Below, piece after piece: positions 1-5,909 of a stretch of 10,401 nucleotides of DNA; position 1 is the first letter of the stretch, and each line of letters begins with the position of its first letter. Below the pieces are notes generated by a model that worked only from the letters and a program-made list of their open reading frames with translations, had not been told where the DNA came from and ran no database searches. Made by a program: the position numbers and the translations under genes. The DNA comes from JABLTI01 sp030629105 (GTDB lineage Archaea; Asgardarchaeota; Heimdallarchaeia; JABLTI01). The DNA lies in NCBI GenBank assembly GCA_030629105.1, contig DAOVPS010000116.1, positions 1-10,401 on the forward strand. The letters run 5' to 3'.

Positions 1-636
1 AACAAAGATTCCTCCAATTTTGGACATCGATTTCTCCACTAATTCTACCATCATCTCGAGAGTGGTGCCAGTTCTACAACTATCTTCGATAATTAATACT
101 CTATCATCAAGAGTGAGTAATCCTTTTGGCAAATTAAGAGACAGAAGCTCTCCAGTAGATTCTTGTGGAAAGTGCACTTTCACAAATTCCCTAACTCCTA
201 GGTCTCGAGTTCTTTTGGCAATCGCAATTTCAGTTCCTAATTCAGTTGCAAGATGAACTGCCATAGGTAGCCCCTCAGGAGCAACTGCTCCAATTTTCGT
301 TATTCCTGCATCTTTGAAATTATCAGCAACGTATTGAGCTACTAGTTTGAGAAGAGAAGTGTTGCCAAGTAACATTGTTGTATCAAAATAACCTCTGAAA
401 AATACTAGTTGATCTTTTACTAATCTTTCTACATCTAGATTCTGTTTAGCAACATCAATTATCTCTTGAGCTCTATCAGATGCTGGAAGAACATGACCTC
501 TAATATATCGATTGAGAACAACTTTCGAGTAACCCATAATCTTACTTAGCTCTTCATAGGAGTGATATTTCTTCAGCATACGCAGGAGCTCAATTGAGCG
601 AATGCGTTTTTTAACATCATCAAGATAATTAGTCGT
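1..636 (-). CDS. HTH-phosphoribosyltransferase fusion, GfcR/PyrE-like regulator (3' end outside window)
   Basis: The protein runs off the left edge, so 212 residues are visible if counted from the ACG at 636-634. Residues about 11-60 form a helix-turn-helix region (SYEELSKIMGYSKVVLNRY, then RGHVLPASDRA). Residues about 85-212 are a type I phosphoribosyltransferase fold with a PRPP loop at 180-192 (VLIIEDSCRTGTT). This order matches the archaeal family of PRTase-like transcription regulators related to GfcR, and especially crenarchaeal-type members with a GHVLP motif after the HTH. Such proteins are thought to bind DNA and sense PRPP or a related metabolite; whether this one catalyses transfer is unknown. 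The start is odd. An in-frame TAA lies at 645-643, and the first in-frame ATG (579-577) would cut into the HTH region. A strong GGAGGT (650-645) sits 8 bases before an ACG, so I placed the start there. It is divergent from the PLP-enzyme gene. Confidence 0.85.
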
Positions 637-644
637 TCTCTTTT

Positions 645-650
645 ACCTCC
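645..650 (-). promoter_or_regulatory. Strong Shine-Dalgarno GGAGGT of the HTH-PRTase gene
   Basis: On the minus strand GGAGGT matches the archaeal anti-SD tail perfectly. It is followed after 8 bases by an in-frame ACG (636-634) rather than ATG, GTG or TTG. Its spacing argues that translation begins near codon ACG and not at the ATG 57 bases further in. Confidence 0.6.
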
Positions 651-867
651 TCTCTTCATTTATCATTATTTTTTGGTTTGATTTCTTAATACTAATACTA
701 GTAGCTTAATGGAATATTAATCTAATCTTAGACTTTTATTCTCAAACCTATTATTCATTCTAAAATTGACTGAACTTACAAAAGAATCCATTTAGAATTA
801 TTTGATACTTCCTAATCTTTTTATTTTCAGAGTGATAATTTTGAAAATGAATCTAGTTGTGATGTTA

Positions 868-2037
868 ATGTTTGAAGGGCAGGACGAAATACGTAAAAAA
901 GAATTTCCACAATTAATGGATAGAGTGTGGTTAAGTAGTGCAGCTTTTACTCCTCATGCAAAATCGGTAGTAGAAGCAATGACCCAATTTATTGACTATT
1001 TCCATATTCCTTCTGTTGGTAAAGATGTTCAGGAATTGTTTGATAATGTAAATAATGGCACATATAATGGTGCTGCAAAATTATTGAAATGTAATCCCGA
1101 AGATATATCTCTAATCATTAATACTGCTCATGGCTTGAATTTCCCACTTCATGGTTTAGATTGGGAGAAGGGAGATAATGTCGTTACTTCGGAATTAGAA
1201 TTTCCCACTAATTATTTGCCCTGGAAGTATATTAGTCAACGAAAGGACGTTGAATTTCGAGCTGCAAAAATCAATGAAAAACAACAGATCTCTGAAGATG
1301 AAATTATTTCCTTAATAGATGATAAAACAAAGCTTGTATCACTTTCTTTGGTTCAATTTAATAATGGACAAAGGGTTGATGCGAAAAAAATAGCCAAAGT
1401 CGCTCATGAGAATGGTGCTTTAGTTGCTTTAGATGCTATTCAAGCAATTGGCGGAATTGAAGTTTATCCAAAAGAAATGGATGTAGATTTTGTGGCAGCT
1501 GGCGGCTCGAAATTCCTTATGGCACCACTAGGTATAGGTGTCTGCTATATTAGTCCAAGAGCTCTCGAGATAATAGAACCTCCATTTCAGGGTACAGGTA
1601 ATTATGATTTCAAAGACCAGAATTGGATGGATAGAAACAAAAATTATCACAAAGGAGCTAAAAGATTCGAAAATGGAACTGTACCATTCTATTGTGTTGC
1701 TGGACTTAAGGCTGCATTGGAGCTCATTAATTCTGTTGGTATAGAGATAGTTGCCAAACATAATCATGGTTTAATACAACAACTAATCGAAGGAATTGTT
1801 GATCAAGGATTAACTACTATCACTCCTCATGAACCAGAGAGAAGAGGAGCGCTAATCAACGTTCGCGTAGATGAGAAGAAAGACTTGAAGAAAATCGTAG
1901 AGATTCTTGAAGAGAAATACAAAGTAACTATTACAAATAGATTTGGCGGATTAAGATTCTCTGCACATCTGTATAATACGGAAAATGATATTCAATCAGC
2001 CCTATCATCGCTGAAAGAAGTGCTTGCTATGATTTAG
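868..2037 (+). CDS. Class V aminotransferase-fold PLP enzyme, cysteine-desulfurase-like
   Basis: A 390-residue protein of the aminotransferase class V / NifS-like superfamily (PLP-dependent, presumably cytosolic). Counting from the ATG at 868, the cofactor-binding Asp-x2-Gln pair is D189/Q192 in DAIQAIGG, and the Schiff-base lysine is K215 in AAGGSKFLMAPLGIG. The C-terminal domain ends with a family-typical run (GGLRFSAHLYNTENDI). Two departures from true cysteine desulfurases are visible. The residue before the lysine is Ser rather than the usual His, and the loop that should carry the catalytic Cys (R-x-G-x-x-C) has no Cys. Desulfurase activity is therefore unlikely; an epimerase, lyase or other class V activity is more plausible, substrate unknown. 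Upstream in-frame starts (TTG at 802, ATG at 847 and 862) exist, but GTGAT at 859-863, a piece of the archaeal SD, and family N-termini favour 868. Confidence 0.84.
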   Translation: MFEGQDEIRKKEFPQLMDRVWLSSAAFTPHAKSVVEAMTQFIDYFHIPSVGKDVQELFDNVNNGTYNGAAKLLKCNPEDISLIINTAHGLNFPLHGLDWEKGDNVVTSELEFPTNYLPWKYISQRKDVEFRAAKINEKQQISEDEIISLIDDKTKLVSLSLVQFNNGQRVDAKKIAKVAHENGALVALDAIQAIGGIEVYPKEMDVDFVAAGGSKFLMAPLGIGVCYISPRALEIIEPPFQGTGNYDFKDQNWMDRNKNYHKGAKRFENGTVPFYCVAGLKAALELINSVGIEIVAKHNHGLIQQLIEGIVDQGLTTITPHEPERRGALINVRVDEKKDLKKIVEILEEKYKVTITNRFGGLRFSAHLYNTENDIQSALSSLKEVLAMI

Positions 2038-2103
2038 CACTCATTTCTTTATTTGATTACATTTTTAGATTAAATTGTCATATGATAGTATATTGGATGC
2101 AAA

Positions 2104-2119
2104 TTACATTTAAATGTAA
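2104..2119. promoter_or_regulatory. Perfect 16-bp palindrome over the TATA box of the first TPR gene
   Basis: TTACATTTAAATGTAA is a perfect inverted repeat. Its centre contains TTTAAAT, a good archaeal TATA element, about 39 bases before the ATG at 2151. That would place transcription start near 2138 with a short leader of about 13 bases and no clear SD. A symmetric site over TATA would suit a dimeric repressor, but the AT-rich context means chance symmetry cannot be excluded. Confidence 0.45.
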
Positions 2120-2150
2120 ATTTCCTTAGTTTATTGATAGTGGGTTTCCT

Positions 2151-3062
2151 ATGAAAGAAAAAATAGAAATAAACACGATGATTGCGAGGAATGTTTATTC
2201 TACGGAATCATTTCAATTCGTAAAGAGCGTTCTCAAGAAATTATATGATTTTGAGGTTCCTGAAAAAGCAAAGGAAATTCACATACAAAATAAATTATAT
2301 GATTATACGGACGAATTAAGGTTATTTAATTACAAAGAACAAGGAGTGAAATATCATTCCTACTACAAAATCCACGAAAAAGATTCAACAATTCCTTCAT
2401 TTTATTCTATATCAAATGAATCATTTGGTTTTCCTGATTTCTGGATTAAATTTACTATAAGTTCTCAAGAAGGATTAATTCTTGAGCTAGAATCAAAGGA
2501 TAAAAAGTTGATTAAAAGTACAGTTGCCTTATTTGATGAAGAATTTGCCTATTGTCGAAAACAATCCCAAGATGAAATATTCGATGAACTAATCCATGAG
2601 ATTCGAACCCATGGAACAGAAGAAAATGGTGAAATTGGAATCAAAAAAGGATTGAAGGCAATTGAAATTTATCCTCAAGATTTTTGGGCACGATTCTATC
2701 TAGGTTGTTCCTTAGCCCTTAATGGACAACACGAAAAAGCAACTGAGCATTTACTATTAGCTACTCGCTTAGATCCTAAAAATTTTGATGCATTCTATAA
2801 TCTCGCGAAAACATATCTAGAGCTCAAAGAATTAAGTAATGCAAAAGACGCAATGCTGAAAGCACACAAACTTGCGAAGAAAAATCATGCTATAAATTAT
2901 TATTTAGCAGTTATACTCGAAAAACTAGCTGAAAAGAAAGAAGCTAAAAAATATTATCAAACTGCAATCGATACATCTCCAGAAAAACAACCAAAAACAA
3001 AACGTCACATTCAAAGCTTTTTGAAAAAAGCAGAAAAAGGATTACTAAGAGTTTCTAAATGA
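2151..3062 (+). CDS. TPR-repeat protein with unrecognised N-terminal domain
   Basis: A 303-residue soluble protein. The first about 150 residues (FWIKFTISSQEGLILELESKD and surrounds) look like a mixed alpha/beta domain that I do not recognise. Residues about 177-280 contain three tetratricopeptide repeats: 177-210 (YLGCSLALNGQHEKATEHLL), 212-245 (YNLAKTYLELKELSNAKDAM) and 247-280 (YYLAVILEKLAEKKEAKKYY), each with the small/aromatic spacing of TPR helices A and B. A basic helix closes the protein. TPRs form a protein-binding solenoid, so a scaffold or adaptor role is likely, partner unknown. No signal peptide or membrane segment is seen. It has its own TATA element and converges on the next minus-strand gene across a hairpin. 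The ATG at 2151 is the first good start. Confidence 0.85.
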   Translation: MKEKIEINTMIARNVYSTESFQFVKSVLKKLYDFEVPEKAKEIHIQNKLYDYTDELRLFNYKEQGVKYHSYYKIHEKDSTIPSFYSISNESFGFPDFWIKFTISSQEGLILELESKDKKLIKSTVALFDEEFAYCRKQSQDEIFDELIHEIRTHGTEENGEIGIKKGLKAIEIYPQDFWARFYLGCSLALNGQHEKATEHLLLATRLDPKNFDAFYNLAKTYLELKELSNAKDAMLKAHKLAKKNHAINYYLAVILEKLAEKKEAKKYYQTAIDTSPEKQPKTKRHIQSFLKKAEKGLLRVSK

Positions 3063-3081
3063 ATAAGAAAAAACAAACAAT

Positions 3082-3108
3082 GAGGGACAATAGATTATTC
3101 TATCCCTC
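3082..3108. terminator. Stem-loop between convergent genes
   Basis: GAGGG (3082-3086) pairs with CCCTC (3104-3108), and ATAGA (3090-3094) pairs with TCTAT (3099-3103) around a TTAT loop, leaving an ACA bulge. It lies just past the TPR stop codon and overlaps the last codons of the convergent minus-strand gene. A role as a shared transcription end is plausible, although no strong T tract follows on either side. Confidence 0.4.
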
Positions 3109-3493
3109 GTAAGTCAGTATGAGATAAATACTTGTTTTGAACGCTTTTACTCAAATCTCCAATATTGGAATCTGATATTTCAACTAGAAGAGCATTAGCG
3201 CCAACTCTTTCACCAGAAGAGAGCTGTATTCCAGACCGACTGGCAGAATCAGCACGCCTACGAGCAGTTCTTTGTGTGACTATACCTGATCCTTGAGCAT
3301 AAATTAATGTCCATTTGTTTTCATCAGTGTCATAAAGCAAAACTGCATCAGAACCACTTTGACTTGCATAGGTTTCTAATTTGGCAGGTTCTTCATTAAG
3401 ATATGAAAAATATTGCTCTACCATATCTGTTTTTTCAACTATTGTGAATTCATCTCTATCTCTTTGATAAGTAAAACAGTGTCGTTTACCCAA
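3095..3493 (-). CDS. Small conserved-looking protein of unknown function
   Basis: A 132-residue soluble protein that I do not recognise. The middle (residues 48-73: DAVLLYDTDENKWTLIYAQG) looks like two beta strands. It is followed by an arginine-rich motif at 75-109 (RTARRRADSASRSGIQLSSG, then ERVGANALLVEIS) that has the look of a conserved helix-strand signature. No Cys cluster, membrane helix or signal peptide is present. The start is TTG at 3493-3491, supported by AAGGAGATA (forward positions 3504-3512) about 11 bases upstream and by an in-frame stop just before it. The next in-frame ATG would lose 23 residues. The promoter upstream is clear. Expression as a single-gene unit is likely; function is open. 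Confidence 0.68.
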   Translation of the reverse strand: MGKRHCFTYQRDRDEFTIVEKTDMVEQYFSYLNEEPAKLETYASQSGSDAVLLYDTDENKWTLIYAQGSGIVTQRTARRRADSASRSGIQLSSGERVGANALLVEISDSNIGDLSKSVQNKYLSHTDLRGIE

Positions 3494-3503
3494 GTTTAAT
3501 CAG

Positions 3504-3512
3504 TATCTCCTT
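3504..3512 (-). promoter_or_regulatory. Shine-Dalgarno AAGGAGATA that fixes a TTG start
   Basis: On the minus strand AAGGAGATA lies about 11 bases before the TTG at 3493. It supports that start over the internal ATG. Confidence 0.5.
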
Positions 3513-3540
3513 TTTGTTTAATGTTTTTGTGTTTTAGCGA

Positions 3541-3557
3541 AAGTATAATTTTCGTTG
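3541..3557 (-). promoter_or_regulatory. BRE/TATA promoter of the small unknown gene
   Basis: Read on the minus strand, an A-rich BRE-like CGAAAA precedes TTATACTT. A start site about 25 bases downstream would fall near 3521, giving a leader of about 28 bases that contains the SD. Spacing of all three elements is consistent with archaeal promoters. Confidence 0.5.
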
Positions 3558-3592
3558 TATTTGACTCCGGTTTTGTGTCCTTGCGTCAATAG

Positions 3593-3600
3593 TAATTACT
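3593..3600. repeat. GTAATTAC palindrome, third copy of a motif seen at the right edge
   Basis: The 8-bp palindrome GTAATTAC is followed by TACAC, close to the GTAATTACTCAC repeated at 10348 and 10367. It lies in the intergenic stretch upstream of the small unknown gene's promoter. A binding site shared by several promoters is possible; three copies in 10 kb of AT-rich DNA is weak evidence. Confidence 0.3.
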
Positions 3601-3649
3601 ACACCCAAAATACCCTTTTTAACTCTTTGATTTAGGTAAATCTGGTATC

Positions 3650-3679
3650 AAAAAATAATCAACCAAAGATGCTCATCTT
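3650..3679 (-). terminator. Hairpin and T tract downstream of the zinc-protein gene
   Basis: AAGATG (3666-3671) and CATCTT (3674-3679) form a short hairpin. Read on the minus strand it is followed by TTATTTTTTG. It lies 22 bases beyond the end of the zinc-protein gene and suits an archaeal T-stretch terminator. Confidence 0.5.
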
Positions 3680-3700
3680 AGTCAATGATGTCTTTTAGCT

Positions 3701-4183
3701 TTAAAGATATGTTATTCTATTTTTTATAGCATCATATATTGCATCTTTGAATCTCATATGCTTTTCAAGGTGACTTCGTATACATGCTCTTGATTTGTGG
3801 AAATACTCATTATGTTCTTCGCAAAACAGTAATCTCTCTTGGTTTTTGAAGGGGTTACTACATTCCGAGCAGATTTTTTCTTGTATTTCAACATAACAAG
3901 TAAAATGAACAGCTAATTCATTATTATCAATATCAGAAATGAATACTAGATCTTGTTCATTAATTATTTCGGTACAAATAACACATTTGCGAATATCACT
4001 TGCTTTCTTATTTGAGAGACCTACATTATCATCTTGCAAGTTAAATTCACCTGATTTCTCTATATTATCATACAAATAGTGATATGTTTCTGAGTTATTA
4101 AAAGGAATAATTAAAGGGAGACCACCGAAGGTATTCAAATAATTATCAATAAGAAAGGAATAGATATTAATTCGAATTTTCAA
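3701..4183 (-). CDS. Putative zinc-finger protein, LIM/RING-like Cys-His pattern
   Basis: A 160-residue protein with an unrecognised N-terminal part (1-63) and a Cys/His-rich C-terminal half. The spacing is C67-x2-C70-x22-H93-x2-C96-x8-C105-x2-C108-x12-C121-x2-H124-x4-H129-x4-C134, with H138 and H142 beyond. That is enough ligands for two or three zinc sites. C-x2-C, H-x2-C, C-x2-C and C-x2-H pairs in this order resemble a LIM-like or RING/treble-clef arrangement with a longer middle linker. Such domains usually mediate protein binding, and RING forms recruit ubiquitin-conjugating enzymes, but no ubiquitin gene is visible here. The start is TTG at 4183-4181, the only reasonable one because the next in-frame ATG is near the C-terminus. 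The gene is divergent from rpsL and appears to share its TATA region. Confidence 0.75.
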   Translation of the reverse strand: MKIRINIYSFLIDNYLNTFGGLPLIIPFNNSETYHYLYDNIEKSGEFNLQDDNVGLSNKKASDIRKCVICTEIINEQDLVFISDIDNNELAVHFTCYVEIQEKICSECSNPFKNQERLLFCEEHNEYFHKSRACIRSHLEKHMRFKDAIYDAIKNRITYL

Positions 4184-4220
4184 TGAAAAAATGTTAAAAA
4201 TCTATATCATAGTCTTCACA

Positions 4221-4239
4221 AAGATTTTTAAATAATCTT
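4221..4239. promoter_or_regulatory. Symmetric TATA region, divergent promoter for rpsL and the zinc-protein gene
   Basis: AAGATT (4221-4226) and AATCTT (4234-4239) flank TTTAAAT, giving a near-perfect 19-bp dyad. On the plus strand TTTAAATA with preceding AAAGA fits BRE/TATA, placing the rpsL start site near 4256 and a leader of about 32 bases with GGTG. On the minus strand ATTTAAAAAT would start the zinc-protein transcript near 4204. One symmetric element could serve both directions. Confidence 0.55.
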
Positions 4240-4287
4240 GAAACGCTCAAGTAATAGTATATAAAATATTTATTGGTGTAAAAAAAC

Positions 4288-4731
4288 ATGCCAGGTAGTA
4301 AAGCCCCCAGAGGCGAATACGCGGGACGACAACTAAAAAAGAAACGTAAGAAGTTCCGCTGGAAAGATATTTACTATAAGAGAAAAATGTTAGGATTAGA
4401 TAGGAAAGCCGACCCACTTGCAGCAGCTCCTCAAGCATCAGGAATTGTTGTAGAAAAATACGGTGTCGAATCCAAACAACCTAACTCAGCTCTTCGTAAG
4501 TGTGTACGTGTCCAACTTATTAAAAATGGTAAACAAATAGGAGCTTTTGTCCCACTTGACGGTGGATTAACCCACATTGCTGAACATGATCGTGTTATCA
4601 TTGAAGGTATTGGTGGTGCAAAAGGTGGTGCCAAGGGTGACCTTCCGGGCATCAAGTGGCGTGTTTCTAAAGTCAATGGTGTTGCTCTCTCAAGTTTAGT
4701 TTATGGCAAAAAAGAGAAGCCAGTAAGATAG
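4288..4731 (+). CDS. rpsL: Small ribosomal subunit protein uS12 (archaeal S12)
   Basis: At 147 residues this is the normal archaeal/eukaryotic uS12 length. uS12 sits at the decoding centre of the small subunit and supports accuracy of tRNA selection. The universal core is present: PNSALRKCVRVQLIKNGKQI, then GAFVPLDGGLTHIAEHD, then IIEGIGGAKGGAKGDLPGI. The archaeal N-terminus (KKRKKFRWKDIYYKRK) and the C-terminal GKKEKPVR tail also fit. The ATG at 4288 follows GGTG (4275-4278) by 9 bases and a good TATA element. It is co-transcribed with rpsG, 10 bases downstream. In many archaea rpsL-rpsG lie beside RNA polymerase and elongation-factor genes; here neither side carries them within the window. 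Confidence 0.97.
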   Translation: MPGSKAPRGEYAGRQLKKKRKKFRWKDIYYKRKMLGLDRKADPLAAAPQASGIVVEKYGVESKQPNSALRKCVRVQLIKNGKQIGAFVPLDGGLTHIAEHDRVIIEGIGGAKGGAKGDLPGIKWRVSKVNGVALSSLVYGKKEKPVR

Positions 4732-4734
4732 GTG
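4731..4734 (+). promoter_or_regulatory. GGTG ribosome binding site deciding the rpsG start
   Basis: GGTG overlaps the rpsL stop codon. It is 1 base before the ATG at 4736 but 7 bases before the ATG at 4742. The spacing matches that of GGTG before rpsL (9) and before the winged-helix gene (8), so the second ATG is the better start. Confidence 0.55.
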
Positions 4735-4741
4735 TATGAAT

Positions 4742-5743
4742 ATGTCTAAATCAACAAAAGAAAAGGACGCAAAGAAAACAAAAGCAGATTCTAAGAAGAA
4801 GAAAACAACTGCTGCCAAAGAAGATAAAGCTGCAAAAAAGGCTGCAAAAGCAACTAAAGCTACAAATGCTAAAGCAAAGAAGAAAGAAGACCCAAAGAAG
4901 AAAGCTGATCCAAAGAAGAAAACCACACCTAAAAAAGAGAAGAAAGAAACCAAAGCTGCTCCCGCAAAAGAAACAAAAGCTAAAAAACCTGCAGAACCTA
5001 AAAAAGAGGTCGCTCCCAAAACTGCTCCAAAGAAAGAGACAGCAAAAGTTGAAAAACCAAAAACAGCTCCTAAAGATAAAAAACCAGAAGCTGTAAAACC
5101 CAAACCAGCTCCAAAAGCTGCCAAACCAAAAACTCCTCCAAAAGAAGAAAAGGAAGAAGTTGAGGTTATACCAATTTTTGATAACATAAAGCTATTCAAT
5201 ACTTGGAGTTATCAAGATCTAACAGTTGTTGATCCTGGGATAAAAGCTTACATCAGCTTAAGACCTGTAGTTACCCCTCACACCGGAGGACGGTACGCTC
5301 ATCAAAGATTTAAGAAAGCTGAAATGCCTATTGTCGAAAGATTAGTAAATAAATTGATGAAAACCAAAAAAGGAACAGGTAGAAAAGAAAGAATGATTAA
5401 AGCTGTTCGAGTTGCTTTTGATATTATTTACTTACAAACAGGTAAGAATCCCATCCAAGTTCTCATAGATGCTATACAGAATGCAGCCCCTCGAGAAGAA
5501 GTCACTCGAATCACCTATGGTGGTATGGCTCAACTACAATCTGTAGATGTTGCTCCAATGAGAAGAGTAGACATTGCTTTAACAAATATTGTCCAAGGCG
5601 TCTACAAGAAATCCTTCAACAATATTCTCACAGCTGAAGAAATTCTTGCACGTGAATTAATTGATGCCGCTGATAACAAAACTTCAAGCTCTGCAATCAG
5701 TAAAATGCTAGAAATAGAACGAATTGCTCTCAGCGCAAGATAA
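4742..5743 (+). CDS. rpsG: Small ribosomal subunit protein uS7 with a long Lys/Ala/Pro-rich N-terminal extension
   Basis: uS7 nucleates assembly of the small-subunit head and contacts 16S rRNA and E-site tRNA. The core starts near residue 142 (VIPIFDNIKLFNTWSYQDL) and carries the hallmarks of archaeal uS7: LRPVVTPHTGGRYAHQRF, GTGRKERMIKAVRVAFDII, a QVLIDAIQNAAPREE segment and the typical end SKMLEIERIALSAR. Archaeal uS7 is usually about 190-215 residues; here about 141 extra residues precede the core. They consist mostly of Lys, Ala, Pro, Thr and Glu in repeating PKK-, APK- and AKA-like steps, hence low complexity and probably disordered. The reading frame is continuous from the SD-supported ATG, so the tail is part of the gene. 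An upstream ATG at 4736 would add two residues. It ends before a GC hairpin terminator. Confidence 0.95.
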   Translation: MSKSTKEKDAKKTKADSKKKKTTAAKEDKAAKKAAKATKATNAKAKKKEDPKKKADPKKKTTPKKEKKETKAAPAKETKAKKPAEPKKEVAPKTAPKKETAKVEKPKTAPKDKKPEAVKPKPAPKAAKPKTPPKEEKEEVEVIPIFDNIKLFNTWSYQDLTVVDPGIKAYISLRPVVTPHTGGRYAHQRFKKAEMPIVERLVNKLMKTKKGTGRKERMIKAVRVAFDIIYLQTGKNPIQVLIDAIQNAAPREEVTRITYGGMAQLQSVDVAPMRRVDIALTNIVQGVYKKSFNNILTAEEILARELIDAADNKTSSSAISKMLEIERIALSAR

Positions 5744-5761
5744 GTAATTCACCAAAAATTA

Positions 5762-5789
5762 GCCCTTCGGGGCATCCATTTTATTTTTT
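5762..5789 (+). terminator. GCCC-TTCG-GGGC hairpin terminator of the rpsL-rpsG operon
   Basis: A 4-bp GC stem (5762-5765 with 5770-5773) closed by a stable TTCG tetraloop is followed by a T-rich stretch (5779-5789). It begins 19 bases after the rpsG stop. Confidence 0.65.
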
Positions 5790-5839
5790 AAGATTTGCAT
5801 CTAATTTTGATTCGTTTTCTTCAAGTTATCTAGTTTTTT

Positions 5840-5857
5840 TTATTATCAAAATAATAA
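5840..5857. promoter_or_regulatory. AT-rich dyad in the winged-helix gene promoter
   Basis: TTATTAT (5840-5846) and ATAATAA (5851-5857) form a perfect inverted repeat with a 4-base spacer, about 60 bases before the ATG of the regulator gene. It could be an autoregulatory operator or part of the TATA region, but simple AT composition may explain it. Confidence 0.3.
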
Positions 5858-5897
5858 TTAATAAACGGGTAACCTAATAGAACCAGTAAGAAATGTA

Positions 5898-5901
5898 GGT
5901 G
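5898..5901 (+). promoter_or_regulatory. GGTG ribosome binding site of the winged-helix gene
   Basis: AGGTG ends 8 bases before the ATG at 5910, matching the CACC portion of the archaeal 16S tail. It supports that start. Confidence 0.55.
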
Positions 5902-5909
5902 TTATTAAA

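Noticed and set aside
20..256. Plus-strand open frame of 78 codons
   Set aside because: It lies opposite the phosphoribosyltransferase core with its PRPP motif and has no family resemblance.
608..620. One missing base in the A6 run (minus strand), which would join an upstream ATG ATG frame to the HTH-PRTase
   Set aside because: The in-frame codons upstream of the run (NYLDDVKKRIRS) look like real protein in keeping with the family, and the GGAGGT is too far (over 20 bases) from that ATG pair.
4247..4676. Two minus-strand open frames opposite rpsL
   Set aside because: uS12 is unmistakable on the plus strand, and these frames have no start signals or recognisable protein.
4866..5096. Plus-strand Lys/Arg/Gln-rich open frame in another register
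   Set aside because: It is a frame shadow inside the low-complexity rpsG extension with no ribosome binding site.
4696..5199. Minus-strand open frame rich in Phe, Ala, Val and Leu, resembling a membrane protein
   Set aside because: It is the reverse reading of the Lys/Ala/Pro-rich rpsG extension; AAG and AAA codons read backwards give Phe and Leu.
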